A DNA stretch of 64,000 nt from Bacillus sp. OxB-1. Lineage in GTDB: Bacteria; Bacillota; Bacilli; Bacillales_A; Planococcaceae. The stretch is taken from contig NZ_AP013294.1 of NCBI RefSeq assembly GCF_000829195.1, forward strand, positions 744,001 to 808,000, given 5' to 3'. Of the stretch, positions 45,251 to 53,520 are shown piece by piece; position 1 is the stretch's first letter; the number at the start of each line of letters is the position of its first letter. Below the pieces are notes generated by a model, which worked only from the letters and a program-made list of their open reading frames with translations, was not told the origin of the DNA and ran no database searches. Both the position numbers and the translations under genes were made by a program.

Positions 45251-46186
45251 TCAAGCCGCCACATCCCGCCGGGTAAAGGTCGAATAGCTGATGACCAGGA
45301 ACAGTACGAGATACACTGCAAGCACTGCCAAAGAGAAAGGCAACGTAATCCCCTCCACGATTTGGTAACCTGTCTCATACATAGTCAGATCCATATGAGT
45401 GAACACGATATATTTCACGAATTCGTATTTGGACAGCAGGACAACGACGGTGGATCCCATAAAGTAAATAAACAGGGACAACCCGATAGCGAGAGAACTG
45501 GAACGGAACACGCTGCCGATCATGAAAGAGAAGGTGGCGATGATGAACACATTCGCGAAGGACAAAAGCAATAAATATAAGCCTTTGCCCCAAATCGAAG
45601 CTGTCACGACTTCCTGTCCATTCCAAACAAGCTCCTGGCCGCCCCCCGACGGGAATAAGATGTACGCCCCGATAATCGATATCGCAAACCCGATAAACAT
45701 CAATAAAATCCCGAAGGCCACGACCGCCACATATTTTGACGTCAACACTTTCCACCGTTTGACAGGACGGGAGAGCAGCATTTTAATCGTTCCCTGTGAA
45801 AATTCCGAAGCGACAATGCCCGCTGCCACAATGACTGTAAAAAGGACCGCTATGGATCCGATGCCGGCGGAATCCATGATGATGCCCTCCCGGCTATTAG
45901 AGTCAATCGGAGCGATATCGTGGGCGAGCCGATACTCCAACACCTTCTCTTCCCCCATCAATTGCTCCTTTTCACCGGCTGTCAGGGTCGGATCCTGTGC
46001 CAATTCCTGAACTCCCGCCAATTCTTCCTGTACCGCTGACCGCCAATCCTCCGTTCCTTCCGAAGATGCAACCCATTTCGTCAAACCAAGCATCCCCGCG
46101 ACGAGAACGACCAACAATCCGGCCATGACCCAGGTCCCTTTCCTTGCCCAACATTTCATCCATTCATTTTGTACAAGCTTCAGCAA
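45251..46186 (-). CDS. ABC-2 type permease
   Basis: A 311-residue protein with six or seven helices and an extracellular loop after the first (about 40-100), ending with EGITLPFSLAVLAVYLVLFLV. The ABC-2 membrane fold is clear from SQGTIKMLLSRPVKRWKVLTSKY, a conserved coupling-helix motif. It follows and overlaps the ATPase at 46.2-47.1 kb, its probable motor. A TTG at 46186 (MLKLVQNEWMKCW) has GGGAGGTGG at good spacing; a GTG at 46195 is possible. Substrate unknown; in YtrA-type operons such transporters respond to cell-wall stress. Confidence 0.87.
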   Translation of the reverse strand: MLKLVQNEWMKCWARKGTWVMAGLLVVLVAGMLGLTKWVASSEGTEDWRSAVQEELAGVQELAQDPTLTAGEKEQLMGEEKVLEYRLAHDIAPIDSNSREGIIMDSAGIGSIAVLFTVIVAAGIVASEFSQGTIKMLLSRPVKRWKVLTSKYVAVVAFGILLMFIGFAISIIGAYILFPSGGGQELVWNGQEVVTASIWGKGLYLLLLSFANVFIIATFSFMIGSVFRSSSLAIGLSLFIYFMGSTVVVLLSKYEFVKYIVFTHMDLTMYETGYQIVEGITLPFSLAVLAVYLVLFLVISYSTFTRRDVAA

Positions 46187-47087
46187 TCTGCCCACCTCCC
46201 GTCATTTCCAAAAATTGATCTTCCAATGTCTTGCGGAACGGCTGTACTTCGAATAACCGAAGCCCCTTCTCCATGCACTGCTGAATCAGCCCGGGAATCT
46301 GCATCTTCTCCGCGGCAAACGTCAATCCTTCCTTATAACGTTCCACCGTAAATCCTTCCTCCACCAACAAGCGTTCCGCAGAATCCACCGGAAATGCTTC
46401 TATATAGTAATGGCTTTCATTCGACTCCTCCATATTGCGGATATCAATCAATCGACCATTCTGGATGACGGCAATCCGGTCGCACATGAGCTCGATTTCC
46501 GACAGCATATGGCTCGATACGAACACGGAAATCCCATCCTTCTCCGCGATCTCCCGCAAATACGTCCGGAACTCGCGGATACCCGCAGGATCCAACCCGT
46601 TCGTCGGCTCATCCAATATTAAAAACCGCGGGCGGTGCAGCAATGCCTGGGCTAAACCTAAACGTTGGCGCATCCCGAGAGAATATGTGGACACTTTCTC
46701 GTGAATTCGGTTTTGCAGTCCAACCTGACTGACGACTTCCGTAATCCGCTCCTTCGCCACACCCTTGTGCATCCGGGCAAAATGGAGCAAATTCTTATAG
46801 CCGGACAGATATCCGTACATCTCGGGATTTTCGACGATGACCCCGACTTTCCCCATCCCTTCTTCGAATGACTCTGCCAGCGACACCCCATCGATCACCA
46901 CATCTCCGCCTGAAGGTTTCATCAAACCGACCATCATCCGGATCGTCGTCGTTTTCCCCGCACCATTGGGCCCGAGAAATCCGGTGATCTGACCCGGATA
47001 TAGCGCCAAGTTCAAATCATCGACCAGTTTCTTCGAGCGGATTGATTTCGATAATCCGCGCAACTCTACAATCGGTTTCGTTTCCAC
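46164..47087 (-). CDS. ABC transporter ATP-binding protein
   Basis: A 307-residue ATPase: GFLGPNGAGKTTTIRM, signature YSLGMRQRLGLAQALL, Walker B FLILDEPTNGLDP and the switch VSSHML. The C-terminal 85 residues form an extra domain common in BcrA/NatA-type ATPases. I place the start at GTG 47087, one base after the previous gene's TGA; a longer frame to 47210 has no support. It probably energises the ABC-2 permease that overlaps its end. Confidence 0.92.
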   Translation of the reverse strand: METKPIVELRGLSKSIRSKKLVDDLNLALYPGQITGFLGPNGAGKTTTIRMMVGLMKPSGGDVVIDGVSLAESFEEGMGKVGVIVENPEMYGYLSGYKNLLHFARMHKGVAKERITEVVSQVGLQNRIHEKVSTYSLGMRQRLGLAQALLHRPRFLILDEPTNGLDPAGIREFRTYLREIAEKDGISVFVSSHMLSEIELMCDRIAVIQNGRLIDIRNMEESNESHYYIEAFPVDSAERLLVEEGFTVERYKEGLTFAAEKMQIPGLIQQCMEKGLRLFEVQPFRKTLEDQFLEMTGGGQIAEACTK

Positions 47088-47088
47088 T

Positions 47089-47787
47089 TCACTTTCCCTC
47101 CCTAAACAGCGATACCATCCAAGCGGTCGCATCCATTCCATGGACATCACGGATTTCATCAACCGACTCATGCGCAAGCAGGCGGCCCCCGCGTAACACG
47201 ACAATTTCATCGAGCAATGGTTCCACTTCCTTCAACTCATGTGTGGACATGACAATCGTTTGCCGTTCCGTATCTGTGAAGCGGATCAGCCCCTTGGAAA
47301 TATCCTCCCGCACCATCGGGTCCAGTCCCGAAAACGGCTCATCCAGCAAATAGTAGTCAGCCTCCCGTGCAAGCGTCACCGCAATTTTCACACGACCACG
47401 ATTTCCCTTGGACAAGTTCTTCATTTTCGAATCCAGCCCGATATTTAAAAACTGGGCCATTTCTTTCGCCTTGACCGGATTGAAATCGGCGAATTGCGAC
47501 TCATAAAACTCAAACAACTGCCCCACCGTCAAATAGGGATAAAATAAATCCGCATCCGGCATATACGCTACGGAAGAGGCAATTCGCCGCGTAATTTTTT
47601 CACCATTGCACTCGGCACTGCCGGAATTCGGCGTCAACAGCCCTGCGATGAGTTTCAATAACGTCGTCTTGCCACTACCGTTTTCCCCGACCAATCCGAC
47701 GATTTTCCCCTTCGGCAGCGCAAGCGTCAAATCGTCGAGCGCCCTGCGGCTACCATACTTTTTCGACACGTTTTTCAGCTCAATCAT
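47089..47787 (-). CDS. ABC transporter ATP-binding protein (YtrB-like)
   Basis: A 232-residue ATPase: GLVGENGSGKTTLLKLIAG, a degenerate signature LSKGNRGRVKIAVTL in place of LSGGQ, Walker B YYLLDEPFSGLDP and MSTHEL. The LSKG signature is typical of ATPases next to GntR/YtrA regulators such as YtrB. The ATG at 47787 overlaps the regulator's stop (ATGATTGA) and follows GGGGTGGG. Its permease partners are probably the two related membrane proteins at the start of the operon. Confidence 0.9.
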   Translation of the reverse strand: MIELKNVSKKYGSRRALDDLTLALPKGKIVGLVGENGSGKTTLLKLIAGLLTPNSGSAECNGEKITRRIASSVAYMPDADLFYPYLTVGQLFEFYESQFADFNPVKAKEMAQFLNIGLDSKMKNLSKGNRGRVKIAVTLAREADYYLLDEPFSGLDPMVREDISKGLIRFTDTERQTIVMSTHELKEVEPLLDEIVVLRGGRLLAHESVDEIRDVHGMDATAWMVSLFREGK

Positions 47788-48154
47788 CGTTCCCACCCCG
47801 CTCTTGTAAATGATGGATCATTTCATCCGTCGTAAAGCCGAACGCCTCCACACTTTGGATGAAGGACGTGATCAATTGATCCTTCATCGCATCCCGGACC
47901 TTCGCAATTTTCGTTTCATCTTCCGTCACAAACGACCCTTGGCCCCTTCTCGTTTCGGTGATTTCCATTTGCTCCAACTCCTTATACACACGCTGCATCG
48001 TATTGGCATTGACCCCGGCCTCCACTGCATAATCACGGACGGAAGGCAATTTCTCTCCTGGTTGCAAAGTGCCTCGGATAATTTCGCCGATAATGCGATC
48101 GATGAGCTGTTGATAAATCGGTTTATCAGGTAGAAATTCAATGCCCATCGTCAT
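47780..48154 (-). CDS. GntR-family (YtrA-type) repressor
   Basis: A 124-residue regulator: LPDKPIYQQLIDRIIGEIIRG, GEKLPSVRDYAVEAGVNANTMQRVYKELEQ (winged helix) and ETRRGQGSFVT, plus a short helical tail, the YtrA subgroup without a ligand domain. In B. subtilis YtrA represses its own ABC operon and is relieved by cell-wall antibiotics. Its start overlaps the preceding permease stop (ATGA), and the palindrome upstream of the first gene is the likely operator. Confidence 0.9.
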   Translation of the reverse strand: MTMGIEFLPDKPIYQQLIDRIIGEIIRGTLQPGEKLPSVRDYAVEAGVNANTMQRVYKELEQMEITETRRGQGSFVTEDETKIAKVRDAMKDQLITSFIQSVEAFGFTTDEMIHHLQERGGNDD

Positions 48155-48945
48155 AACCTCACTTTCTTTTCAAATAAAACCCCGCCGGCCATGAATAGGA
48201 CAACGGTCACCGCACCATAGACCAGCAACCCGCCGATTGTGAAGACAACGCCTTCCGGAACAATGCCCATGAAGAAATAACTGTCAGATTCATTGAAGAA
48301 GGCTGCATCCGTCCATTTGACCGGTCCAAACGCCTTCAACGAGTCAAGGATCCCCGAGACCCGAACCTTCTCCCATAAGATCGTACTTAGGAAGAAGATT
48401 ATATAAGAAGCTGTTGCGCCTAGGAATTTACCAATCCGCGAATGCAATACTTGATAGACAGACCAGAAGAAAAAGCCGAGTCCCATGACAAAGAGGGAGC
48501 GGAGAAACAGGGCAACCATCACACTGAGCAATGGAAGGACCCCTTCCTCAAATGGAATCGTACCGCCCCCTTCCGATACATAAAAGGCGATTCCGAGCAA
48601 CAGACCATTCCACAACAGGGAAGCGGTCGTAACAATTGAAGCGAACGCCACTTTCGCTCCAACAAGCCCGGCCATCGGGACAGGAGAATGAAGCCAAATT
48701 TCCGGCTGTTTCATTTCATTTCCCAAACTCGTAAAAAGGAGGAACAGTCCAACAAACAAATGAAGGACAATCCAAGTTCCCCCAAAAACTAGAGCATGAC
48801 TGAAGTAACTCCCCGGGACACCTAACAGCTTCTGAATCGCTAGAGGCCCGCCTAGTATCACAAAAAAGGATAGGACCGCGATAAGACCTACTCCCCATCG
48901 GAGCAGCAACCACTCTTTCCATATCAACCCCCGCCAGCTTTTCAT
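48151..48945 (-). CDS. ABC-type membrane permease, paralogue 2
   Basis: A 264-residue protein with six helices, beginning MKSWRGLIWKEWLLLRWGVG and ending MAGGVLFEKKVRL. The same length and the same end motifs (WxGLxxKEWxLxxW; GGxxLFEKKxRL) as the neighbouring protein indicate a tandem duplication, so they may form a heterodimeric membrane part for the YtrB-like ATPase. RBS GAGGAGG. Substrate unknown. Confidence 0.82.
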   Translation of the reverse strand: MKSWRGLIWKEWLLLRWGVGLIAVLSFFVILGGPLAIQKLLGVPGSYFSHALVFGGTWIVLHLFVGLFLLFTSLGNEMKQPEIWLHSPVPMAGLVGAKVAFASIVTTASLLWNGLLLGIAFYVSEGGGTIPFEEGVLPLLSVMVALFLRSLFVMGLGFFFWSVYQVLHSRIGKFLGATASYIIFFLSTILWEKVRVSGILDSLKAFGPVKWTDAAFFNESDSYFFMGIVPEGVVFTIGGLLVYGAVTVVLFMAGGVLFEKKVRL

Positions 48946-48957
48946 CTTCTAACCTCC

Positions 48958-49752
48958 TCATAACCGTATTTTCTTCTCGAACAAGACGGCTCCACCGATG
49001 AACATTGCCAACATGAGCAGGACGTCTAACACGAGTTCCCCAGTGTAGAACTCCGCTGTATAAAACAAGGAATGGCCGGATTCATATGATTCCCCGGCTG
49101 GTGTCTGAAGAGTTGCCACTTTCGATAAATCCACTTTACCGACCTGCACGATCCGCTCATACAGTTCCGTTTGTCCGACACGGGCCGCCAGCCATATAAA
49201 GAAGACGAATAGCAAGAGAGTCGCCGGCACCGCAAACCCTCTGATCACTTGTTTCAACAATCGGTACAGCACCCATAAGAAAAATCCAAAGCCCATGACG
49301 GCGACGGATGCGTAAAACAATGTGATCAAAAACCAGACGCCGAAACGGAACATATCGCCCATCACAAAAATCGGCAAGTAGACAAAATTGTATTCGATGG
49401 CCAATACCAAAGTCGGTATTAAGAAACTGATAATACCAATCAGTACAGCAAAAGCCATTTTGGATCCAATCAACTTAAAAATCGATACCGTTGAATGCAG
49501 CCATACATCAGGCCGCTTCATCTCCCGCTCCAACAAAACAAGCAACGTTCCCACCGGGACCAGAGTACCAGCAAGCGCCCAAAGAAAACTCATGACCAAC
49601 GTAATTTCATAGAAATGAACATCCAAACCGAATGTCCGAATGAATAAAAACGGAAAAACCGTCAGGACGGCAATGCCTATAATGACCATTGCAAGCAACG
49701 GCCACTTCATCAAAATCCACTCTTTCTTCAACAACCCGTTCCACTGCTTCAA
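48958..49752 (-). CDS. ABC-type membrane permease, paralogue 1
   Basis: A 264-residue membrane protein with six helices, MKQWNGLLKKEWILMKWPL at the start and IGGAVLFEKKIRL at the end, the paralogue of the protein 12 bp downstream. It starts with TTG after AAGGGGG, the first gene of the six-gene operon (permease, permease, GntR, ATPase, ATPase, ABC-2 permease). Conserved aromatic residues in the fifth helix hint at membrane-interface transport, but no substrate can be assigned. Confidence 0.8.
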   Translation of the reverse strand: MKQWNGLLKKEWILMKWPLLAMVIIGIAVLTVFPFLFIRTFGLDVHFYEITLVMSFLWALAGTLVPVGTLLVLLEREMKRPDVWLHSTVSIFKLIGSKMAFAVLIGIISFLIPTLVLAIEYNFVYLPIFVMGDMFRFGVWFLITLFYASVAVMGFGFFLWVLYRLLKQVIRGFAVPATLLLFVFFIWLAARVGQTELYERIVQVGKVDLSKVATLQTPAGESYESGHSLFYTAEFYTGELVLDVLLMLAMFIGGAVLFEKKIRL

Positions 49753-49787
49753 CGTGGAAAACCCCCTTCTGTATCGGTGCGCTAGTT

Positions 49788-49803
49788 ATATAGTACACTA
49801 TAT
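49788..49803. promoter_or_regulatory. Probable GntR (YtrA-type) operator
   Basis: ATATAGT-AC-ACTATAT is a 7-bp perfect inverted repeat with a 2-bp centre, 36 bp upstream of the first permease start, and would overlap its promoter. Confidence 0.65.
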
Positions 49804-49856
49804 GCGCAGGATGTGTAAAGGATGAATGTATATGAACATATAAACAACAGAACAAA

Positions 49857-50037
49857 AGCGCAGGGCGCTTGCTCAGAGGCGACAGGCATAAGACGAAGAT
49901 GCGGCGTGGCGCTTTTTGCCAATCGAACAGCGAAGGGTTCGATTTGCCGTATTTCTGCGTACTTTGCAGAAATTAAGGCACGCTACGAGCAGCTTTGGCT
50001 TATGACCCCGAGCCTCTAGCGCCCGGAGCTGGACGTA
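49857..50037. repeat. Structured intergenic repeat with nested hairpins
   Basis: Outer arms of the type GGGCGCT...AGAGGC...CATAAG recur inverted near 49863-49892 and 50003-50023. Inside are two perfect hairpins: AATCGAA/TTCGATT (49921-49944) and ATTTCTGC/GCAGAAAT (49951-49973). There is no coding sequence. It resembles intergenic elements I have seen in other Bacillales genomes, but I cannot name it. The rest of this gene-free stretch (50038-50239) shows nothing further. Confidence 0.75.
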
Positions 50038-50389
50038 AACAAACCTAATTTTGAAGGTTATCCACATGCCCGAATTTTATAATTTCCTAAGTAACAAAAA
50101 ACGCATCCCGGTGAAGCTTGGATGCGCTGGACGAATTAAGGATTCGTATTGAAGAAGCTAGCTATGAAGTTTGAGTGGGACTCCCGATTGACAGGAGCTC
50201 CCGTTTTTCAAATACGGTCCAGGTAGGCGACTTCCTCGATCAAGAAACAATAATATCCTTCTCCTGCTGGTCGAGTCGGCCCAGTTCCTCTTGTGCTTCA
50301 TCGCGTTTCCTGGCCAACTGGTCCTGCACTCGCCGTACATCCCGAAGTACATTCTGCACTTGATTCTGCGCATCGGTGATCCGGGAATG

Positions 50390-50397
50390 GATCGTCC
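50390..50397. repeat. Target-site duplication, left
   Basis: GATCGTCC directly flanks the IS66 element on its left; the same 8 bp is at 52736-52743. Confidence 0.93.
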
Positions 50398-50442
50398 GTA
50401 AGCCCGAAATATAAAAAGAACGCCCATGAGGCGCACAGCACA

Positions 50443-50483
50443 AATAGCCCTGGCATTCGAGTTTTTTCGAATGCAGGGCTATT
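50443..50483 (-). terminator. Terminator of the IS66 transposase operon
   Basis: AATAGCCCTGGCATTCGA pairs with TCGAATGCAGGGCTATT (one bulged base); it overlaps the stop of tnpC. Confidence 0.87.
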
Positions 50484-52050
50484 TTCTTCCGCATGAAAGA
50501 CGGATGGTCTTTGACCAAGGCAAATAATTGTCCAACAGGTCGGGGTCCTGCTGAAAGTTCAAATTCGGTAGCTCAGTAAACAGCTTTTGCAGATAGGTGT
50601 AAAAATCAATTCCATGGATCTTCGCTGTTTCGGCAAGAGATAGGCAGATGGCATTCGCTTGCGCACCCGCTTCACTCACGGAGAATAACCAATTTTTACG
50701 TCCGATGACGTTCGGTCGGATGGCATTCTCAGCGGGATTGTTGTCGATCTCGAGCCGGCCGTCCTTCAGGAATGCCCGTAGCCCTTCCGCCCGGTTCAGT
50801 GTATACTCCGCTGCTGTCGCAAGCGCACTTTTCCCATAGAAAGGAGATTGCTCTACCCACTGAAGGAATTCCTCGACAATTGGTTTGGAGTGCTTGTTCC
50901 GCGCCTTTCGTCGTTTGCCCGGAGGCAAATTCCTGAACTTCCGCTCCAGATGATAAAGGCGGTCGCAATACTCCACGCCCATTCGGCCATTCTTGCTGTC
51001 GGCCTTGAGCCAATACCGGCGCACGTGTGCCCAACAGTGGGAGAATGTAATACCTTCCAGATTGCCATAAGCAGAATAACCATCACAAATGATGGTCCCT
51101 TTGTATCCCTGAATGAAGTTTTTGAGCACTTCACGAGAACGAGATAGGGAACTCTGAAAAAGGACCATGACAGGTCCTTGACTCGGTACAGTCCGACACA
51201 CCCAATTATAGGCTTTCGACTGACCAGATTTCCCATCCGACCTGAGAATGACTTGAGCGTATGTTTCATCGACATGAAGAACGTTTTTGCACGTCAACAG
51301 ATCTTTCATCCGCTCGTATATAGGCGACAACCATTTATCCGCTACGGAGATCACCCAATTGGACAGGTTCTTGTCGTTGGTCATCAGTCCGTAGCGTTCC
51401 CATTCCTTTACCTGCCGGTAAAGGGGCAGGTATTGGATGAATTTATCGTAGATGGCTTTGGCCAATACGCTGGGACCTGCGATGCTCCGTTGAATGGCCG
51501 GCTGAGGCGCCTTGCCGCGGACGATTTGTGCAGGTAGGGATACATCGTTTTTACAGTGGATACATTCATAGGCGTGTTCCATATGCTGTACTTTTTTCAT
51601 TGTCGCCGGGATGAATAGGGCTTCTTCCCGCACAATGGTCCCACCGATCTCCGTCATTTGACGATGGCAGCAGGCGCATTCGGTGTGTTCCGGATGATGA
51701 TGGATGACTTCCGTTTCGATGTCTTCCCGCAGAATATCATTCCGCTTTTTCCGTTGGGCTTTCCGGACAACAGTGTAGGAAATCGTCTGTTGGCTTTGTT
51801 CCTCTGTGTGCTCAGAGTCAGGAAAAGACGAATCATCCTCAAACAGGGATCCTTGCCCGTCGGGCGCATTGTATTTGGATTTCTCCGTCTTGGATCCGTA
51901 CAAAAGCTTGGTCAGATTCTGCACTTGTTGGGTGAGCGATTCAATCTGGCGGCTGAGCTTTTGGTTCTGCTGATTCGAAACGGCCAATTGCTCCTCCAAT
52001 AATTGAATGACCTTTTCGGTTGAAGATTCGTTTGCCATATCGCTCACCAC
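50479..52050 (-). CDS. tnpC: IS66 transposase TnpC
   Basis: A 523-residue DDE transposase: an N-terminal leucine-zipper-like helix (LLEEQLAVSNQQNQKLSRQI), a zinc-finger of CxxC/HxxC type (HHPEHTECACCHRQM; YECIHCKND), and the catalytic core with HVDETYAQVI, ICDGYSAYGNLEGITFSHCWAHVRRYW and NNPAENAIRPNVIGRKNWLFS (catalytic Glu), ending with the C-terminal YLQKLFTELPN module. It appears intact. Confidence 0.95.
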   Translation of the reverse strand: MVSDMANESSTEKVIQLLEEQLAVSNQQNQKLSRQIESLTQQVQNLTKLLYGSKTEKSKYNAPDGQGSLFEDDSSFPDSEHTEEQSQQTISYTVVRKAQRKKRNDILREDIETEVIHHHPEHTECACCHRQMTEIGGTIVREEALFIPATMKKVQHMEHAYECIHCKNDVSLPAQIVRGKAPQPAIQRSIAGPSVLAKAIYDKFIQYLPLYRQVKEWERYGLMTNDKNLSNWVISVADKWLSPIYERMKDLLTCKNVLHVDETYAQVILRSDGKSGQSKAYNWVCRTVPSQGPVMVLFQSSLSRSREVLKNFIQGYKGTIICDGYSAYGNLEGITFSHCWAHVRRYWLKADSKNGRMGVEYCDRLYHLERKFRNLPPGKRRKARNKHSKPIVEEFLQWVEQSPFYGKSALATAAEYTLNRAEGLRAFLKDGRLEIDNNPAENAIRPNVIGRKNWLFSVSEAGAQANAICLSLAETAKIHGIDFYTYLQKLFTELPNLNFQQDPDLLDNYLPWSKTIRLSCGRK

Positions 52051-52111
52051 TTTCCGTTCCGTTTTATTTCTTCTATTATAACGGGTTCGAGGAGCGGATG
52101 AAAGATGAATA

Positions 52112-52465
52112 TTAGAACGCGCCTTTCAGCGATGGCTGAATCGCTTTCGGCTGTTGAATGGACAAACCTTCGAGCAGCCAGCGAAGCTCCTGCTGGGTCA
52201 GATTCTTTACTTCCTGTTCATTTCTTGGCCATTGAAGCTTTCCGCTGTCCAGCCGCTTATACAGCATCGCGAAGCCGTCGCCGTCGAAATACAGACATTT
52301 GTATCGGTCCTTCTTCCAACCGGCGAACAGGAAGATGGAATCGCTATAGGGATCCAGCTCGAAGGAATCTTGGATCAGTGTAGCCAATCCATCAATCCCT
52401 TTTCGCATATCGGTCTTCCCGCAAATGATATAGATATTTTGGACTTGGGTGTAGTCCTGCCTCAT
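52112..52465 (-). CDS. tnpB: IS66 accessory protein TnpB
   Basis: A 117-residue protein: MRQDYTQVQNIYIICGKTDM RKGIDGLATLI at the start, FLFAGWKKDRYKCLYFDGDGFAMLYKRL in the middle, the signature of IS66 Orf2. It is required for transposition although its role is not known. The ATG at 52465 overlaps tnpA; a longer frame to 52558 is not conserved. Confidence 0.95.
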   Translation of the reverse strand: MRQDYTQVQNIYIICGKTDMRKGIDGLATLIQDSFELDPYSDSIFLFAGWKKDRYKCLYFDGDGFAMLYKRLDSGKLQWPRNEQEVKNLTQQELRWLLEGLSIQQPKAIQPSLKGAF

Positions 52466-52650
52466 CGGTTGATCAGCTCCCTTATGACGGTCTGGATGAG
52501 GCGATCCTCCACACCATTCTGGAAGGTGACTTCGGCATGACCGAAATGGACGGTACATGAGCCGGGGGACTTGGAAGAAACGGCCGGTAGGCTGTCATTT
52601 GATGCGGGATACAGTGTAACGGGGACGATGGTCAAAGGTTTTTGTGGCAT
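52462..52650 (-). CDS. tnpA: IS66 accessory protein TnpA (short)
   Basis: A 62-residue frame (MPQKPLTIVPVTLYPASND ... FQNGVEDRLIQTVIRELINR) directly before tnpB and overlapping it. Position and C-terminus fit IS66 TnpA, which usually is about 100 residues or more; here the N-terminal helix-turn-helix part is absent. AAGGAGGTG precedes the ATG, so the short form seems to be the natural one. Confidence 0.7.
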   Translation of the reverse strand: MPQKPLTIVPVTLYPASNDSLPAVSSKSPGSCTVHFGHAEVTFQNGVEDRLIQTVIRELINR

Positions 52651-52735
52651 GGGGAAAGCACCTCCTTCAAGTTGATACCTTGATCATACTAGAAGATGCT
52701 TTGTAAAAATATGCGTTGTTTGATTGGGGGCTTAC

Positions 52736-52743
52736 GATCGTCC
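52736..52743. repeat. Target-site duplication, right
   Basis: GATCGTCC, the partner of the copy at 50390-50397. Confidence 0.93.
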
Positions 52744-53167
52744 AGTCGGAGAAGATATTGTCAAAGAAGAGATCTGTGAACGTAAAGATGTCATTTTGAC
52801 TGATTGTGAAGGATTCAGCTGCAATATTTTGGACATCCATCAGCTCGGTCCGATAATGGCGCAATGCCCGTTGCGCTTGATGGATCAAGTCTTCCGAGCT
52901 GTTCATTTCTGAATATTTAAGTGCGGAGACGACCAAGCCGCCGCCTAGGAACGTATCCCATATCGACATCCCTTCGGCGGAACCTAGCTTATCCATCGCT
53001 TTGTCCAATGCATGGACCGCGATTTTCCCATAATCGAAAGCTTCTTCGATTTCCCGGAGCAACGAACGGAGCCGCACCCGATCATCGGCAATCTTTTGCA
53101 GCGTCCGCTGTGCCACTGAACCATGTTGCCGGATCCACGCCGCTTTCTCTTTCAGGAAATCTTCCAT

Positions 53168-53520
53168 TCCTCCTCGATATAGGTGAAATCGGGATTGTTC
53201 ATTTTTTCGCTTCCCGGTGTGATTTTAATTATTTCTTCGCCGTTTACTTAGCGATATTTTTGCCAGTACAGTAATATCAACCCTTTCAACGCATTTGATT
53301 TTTATATCCACTCAAATTATAAGTATTAGATTGATTGAATTGGGTTTATCTTTAACTCTTTAACTTTTGGCATCATTTTAGATAATTATTTTATTTTTGG
53401 CATATGTATGGTTAACAATTCTTGGGTCGTTATGCTCCTCTACGTGTTATGTATATTTTAATATTAAATTGCTAATAATGTGTATGAATATTTAAGTAAG
53501 ACTAGAGGGGTGGGATGTAC
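53168..53520. other. AT-rich intergenic region before gerKA
   Basis: From about 53220 the base composition drops sharply and stays low to about 57250. I see no gene, repeat or clear sigma-G promoter in it; the ribosome-binding site AGAGGGGTGGG is at its end. Confidence 0.5.

Larger units (their letters stand above)
50398..52735 (-). mobile_element. IS66-family insertion sequence, complete
   Basis: A 2338-bp element with terminal inverted repeats GTAAGCCC/GGGCTTAC, flanked by the 8-bp duplication GATCGTCC. It carries the IS66 gene set on one strand: tnpA, tnpB, tnpC. The ends beginning GTAAG and the 8-bp duplication are typical for the family. A hairpin near its left end terminates tnpC. Confidence 0.96.
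50240..53167 (-). pseudogene. Gene of 193 codons split by the IS66 element
   Basis: The two coding pieces are 53167-52736 (N-terminal 144 codons: MEDFLKEKAAWIRQHG ... FFDNIFSDWTI) and 50389-50240 (HSRITDAQNQVQNVLRDVRR ... QQEKDIIVS, stop TGA). Removing the IS and one target duplication joins them exactly in frame (DWTI|HSRI) into a 193-residue protein. The start ATG at 53167 has GAGGAGGA very close upstream, so it is not certain. The protein is soluble, alpha-helical and ends in a coiled coil (VLRDVRRVQDQLARKRDEAQ); its family is unknown to me. It is inactivated. Confidence 0.88.

Noticed and set aside
49822..50067. Frames of about 65 codons on both strands near 49.9 kb
   Set aside because: They cross the hairpin-rich intergenic element; no conserved protein pattern.
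50158..50518. A 92-codon frame starting inside the IS66 left end
   Set aside because: Its first part is IS sequence and its last 49 codons are the C-terminal part of the interrupted gene; it is not a gene by itself.
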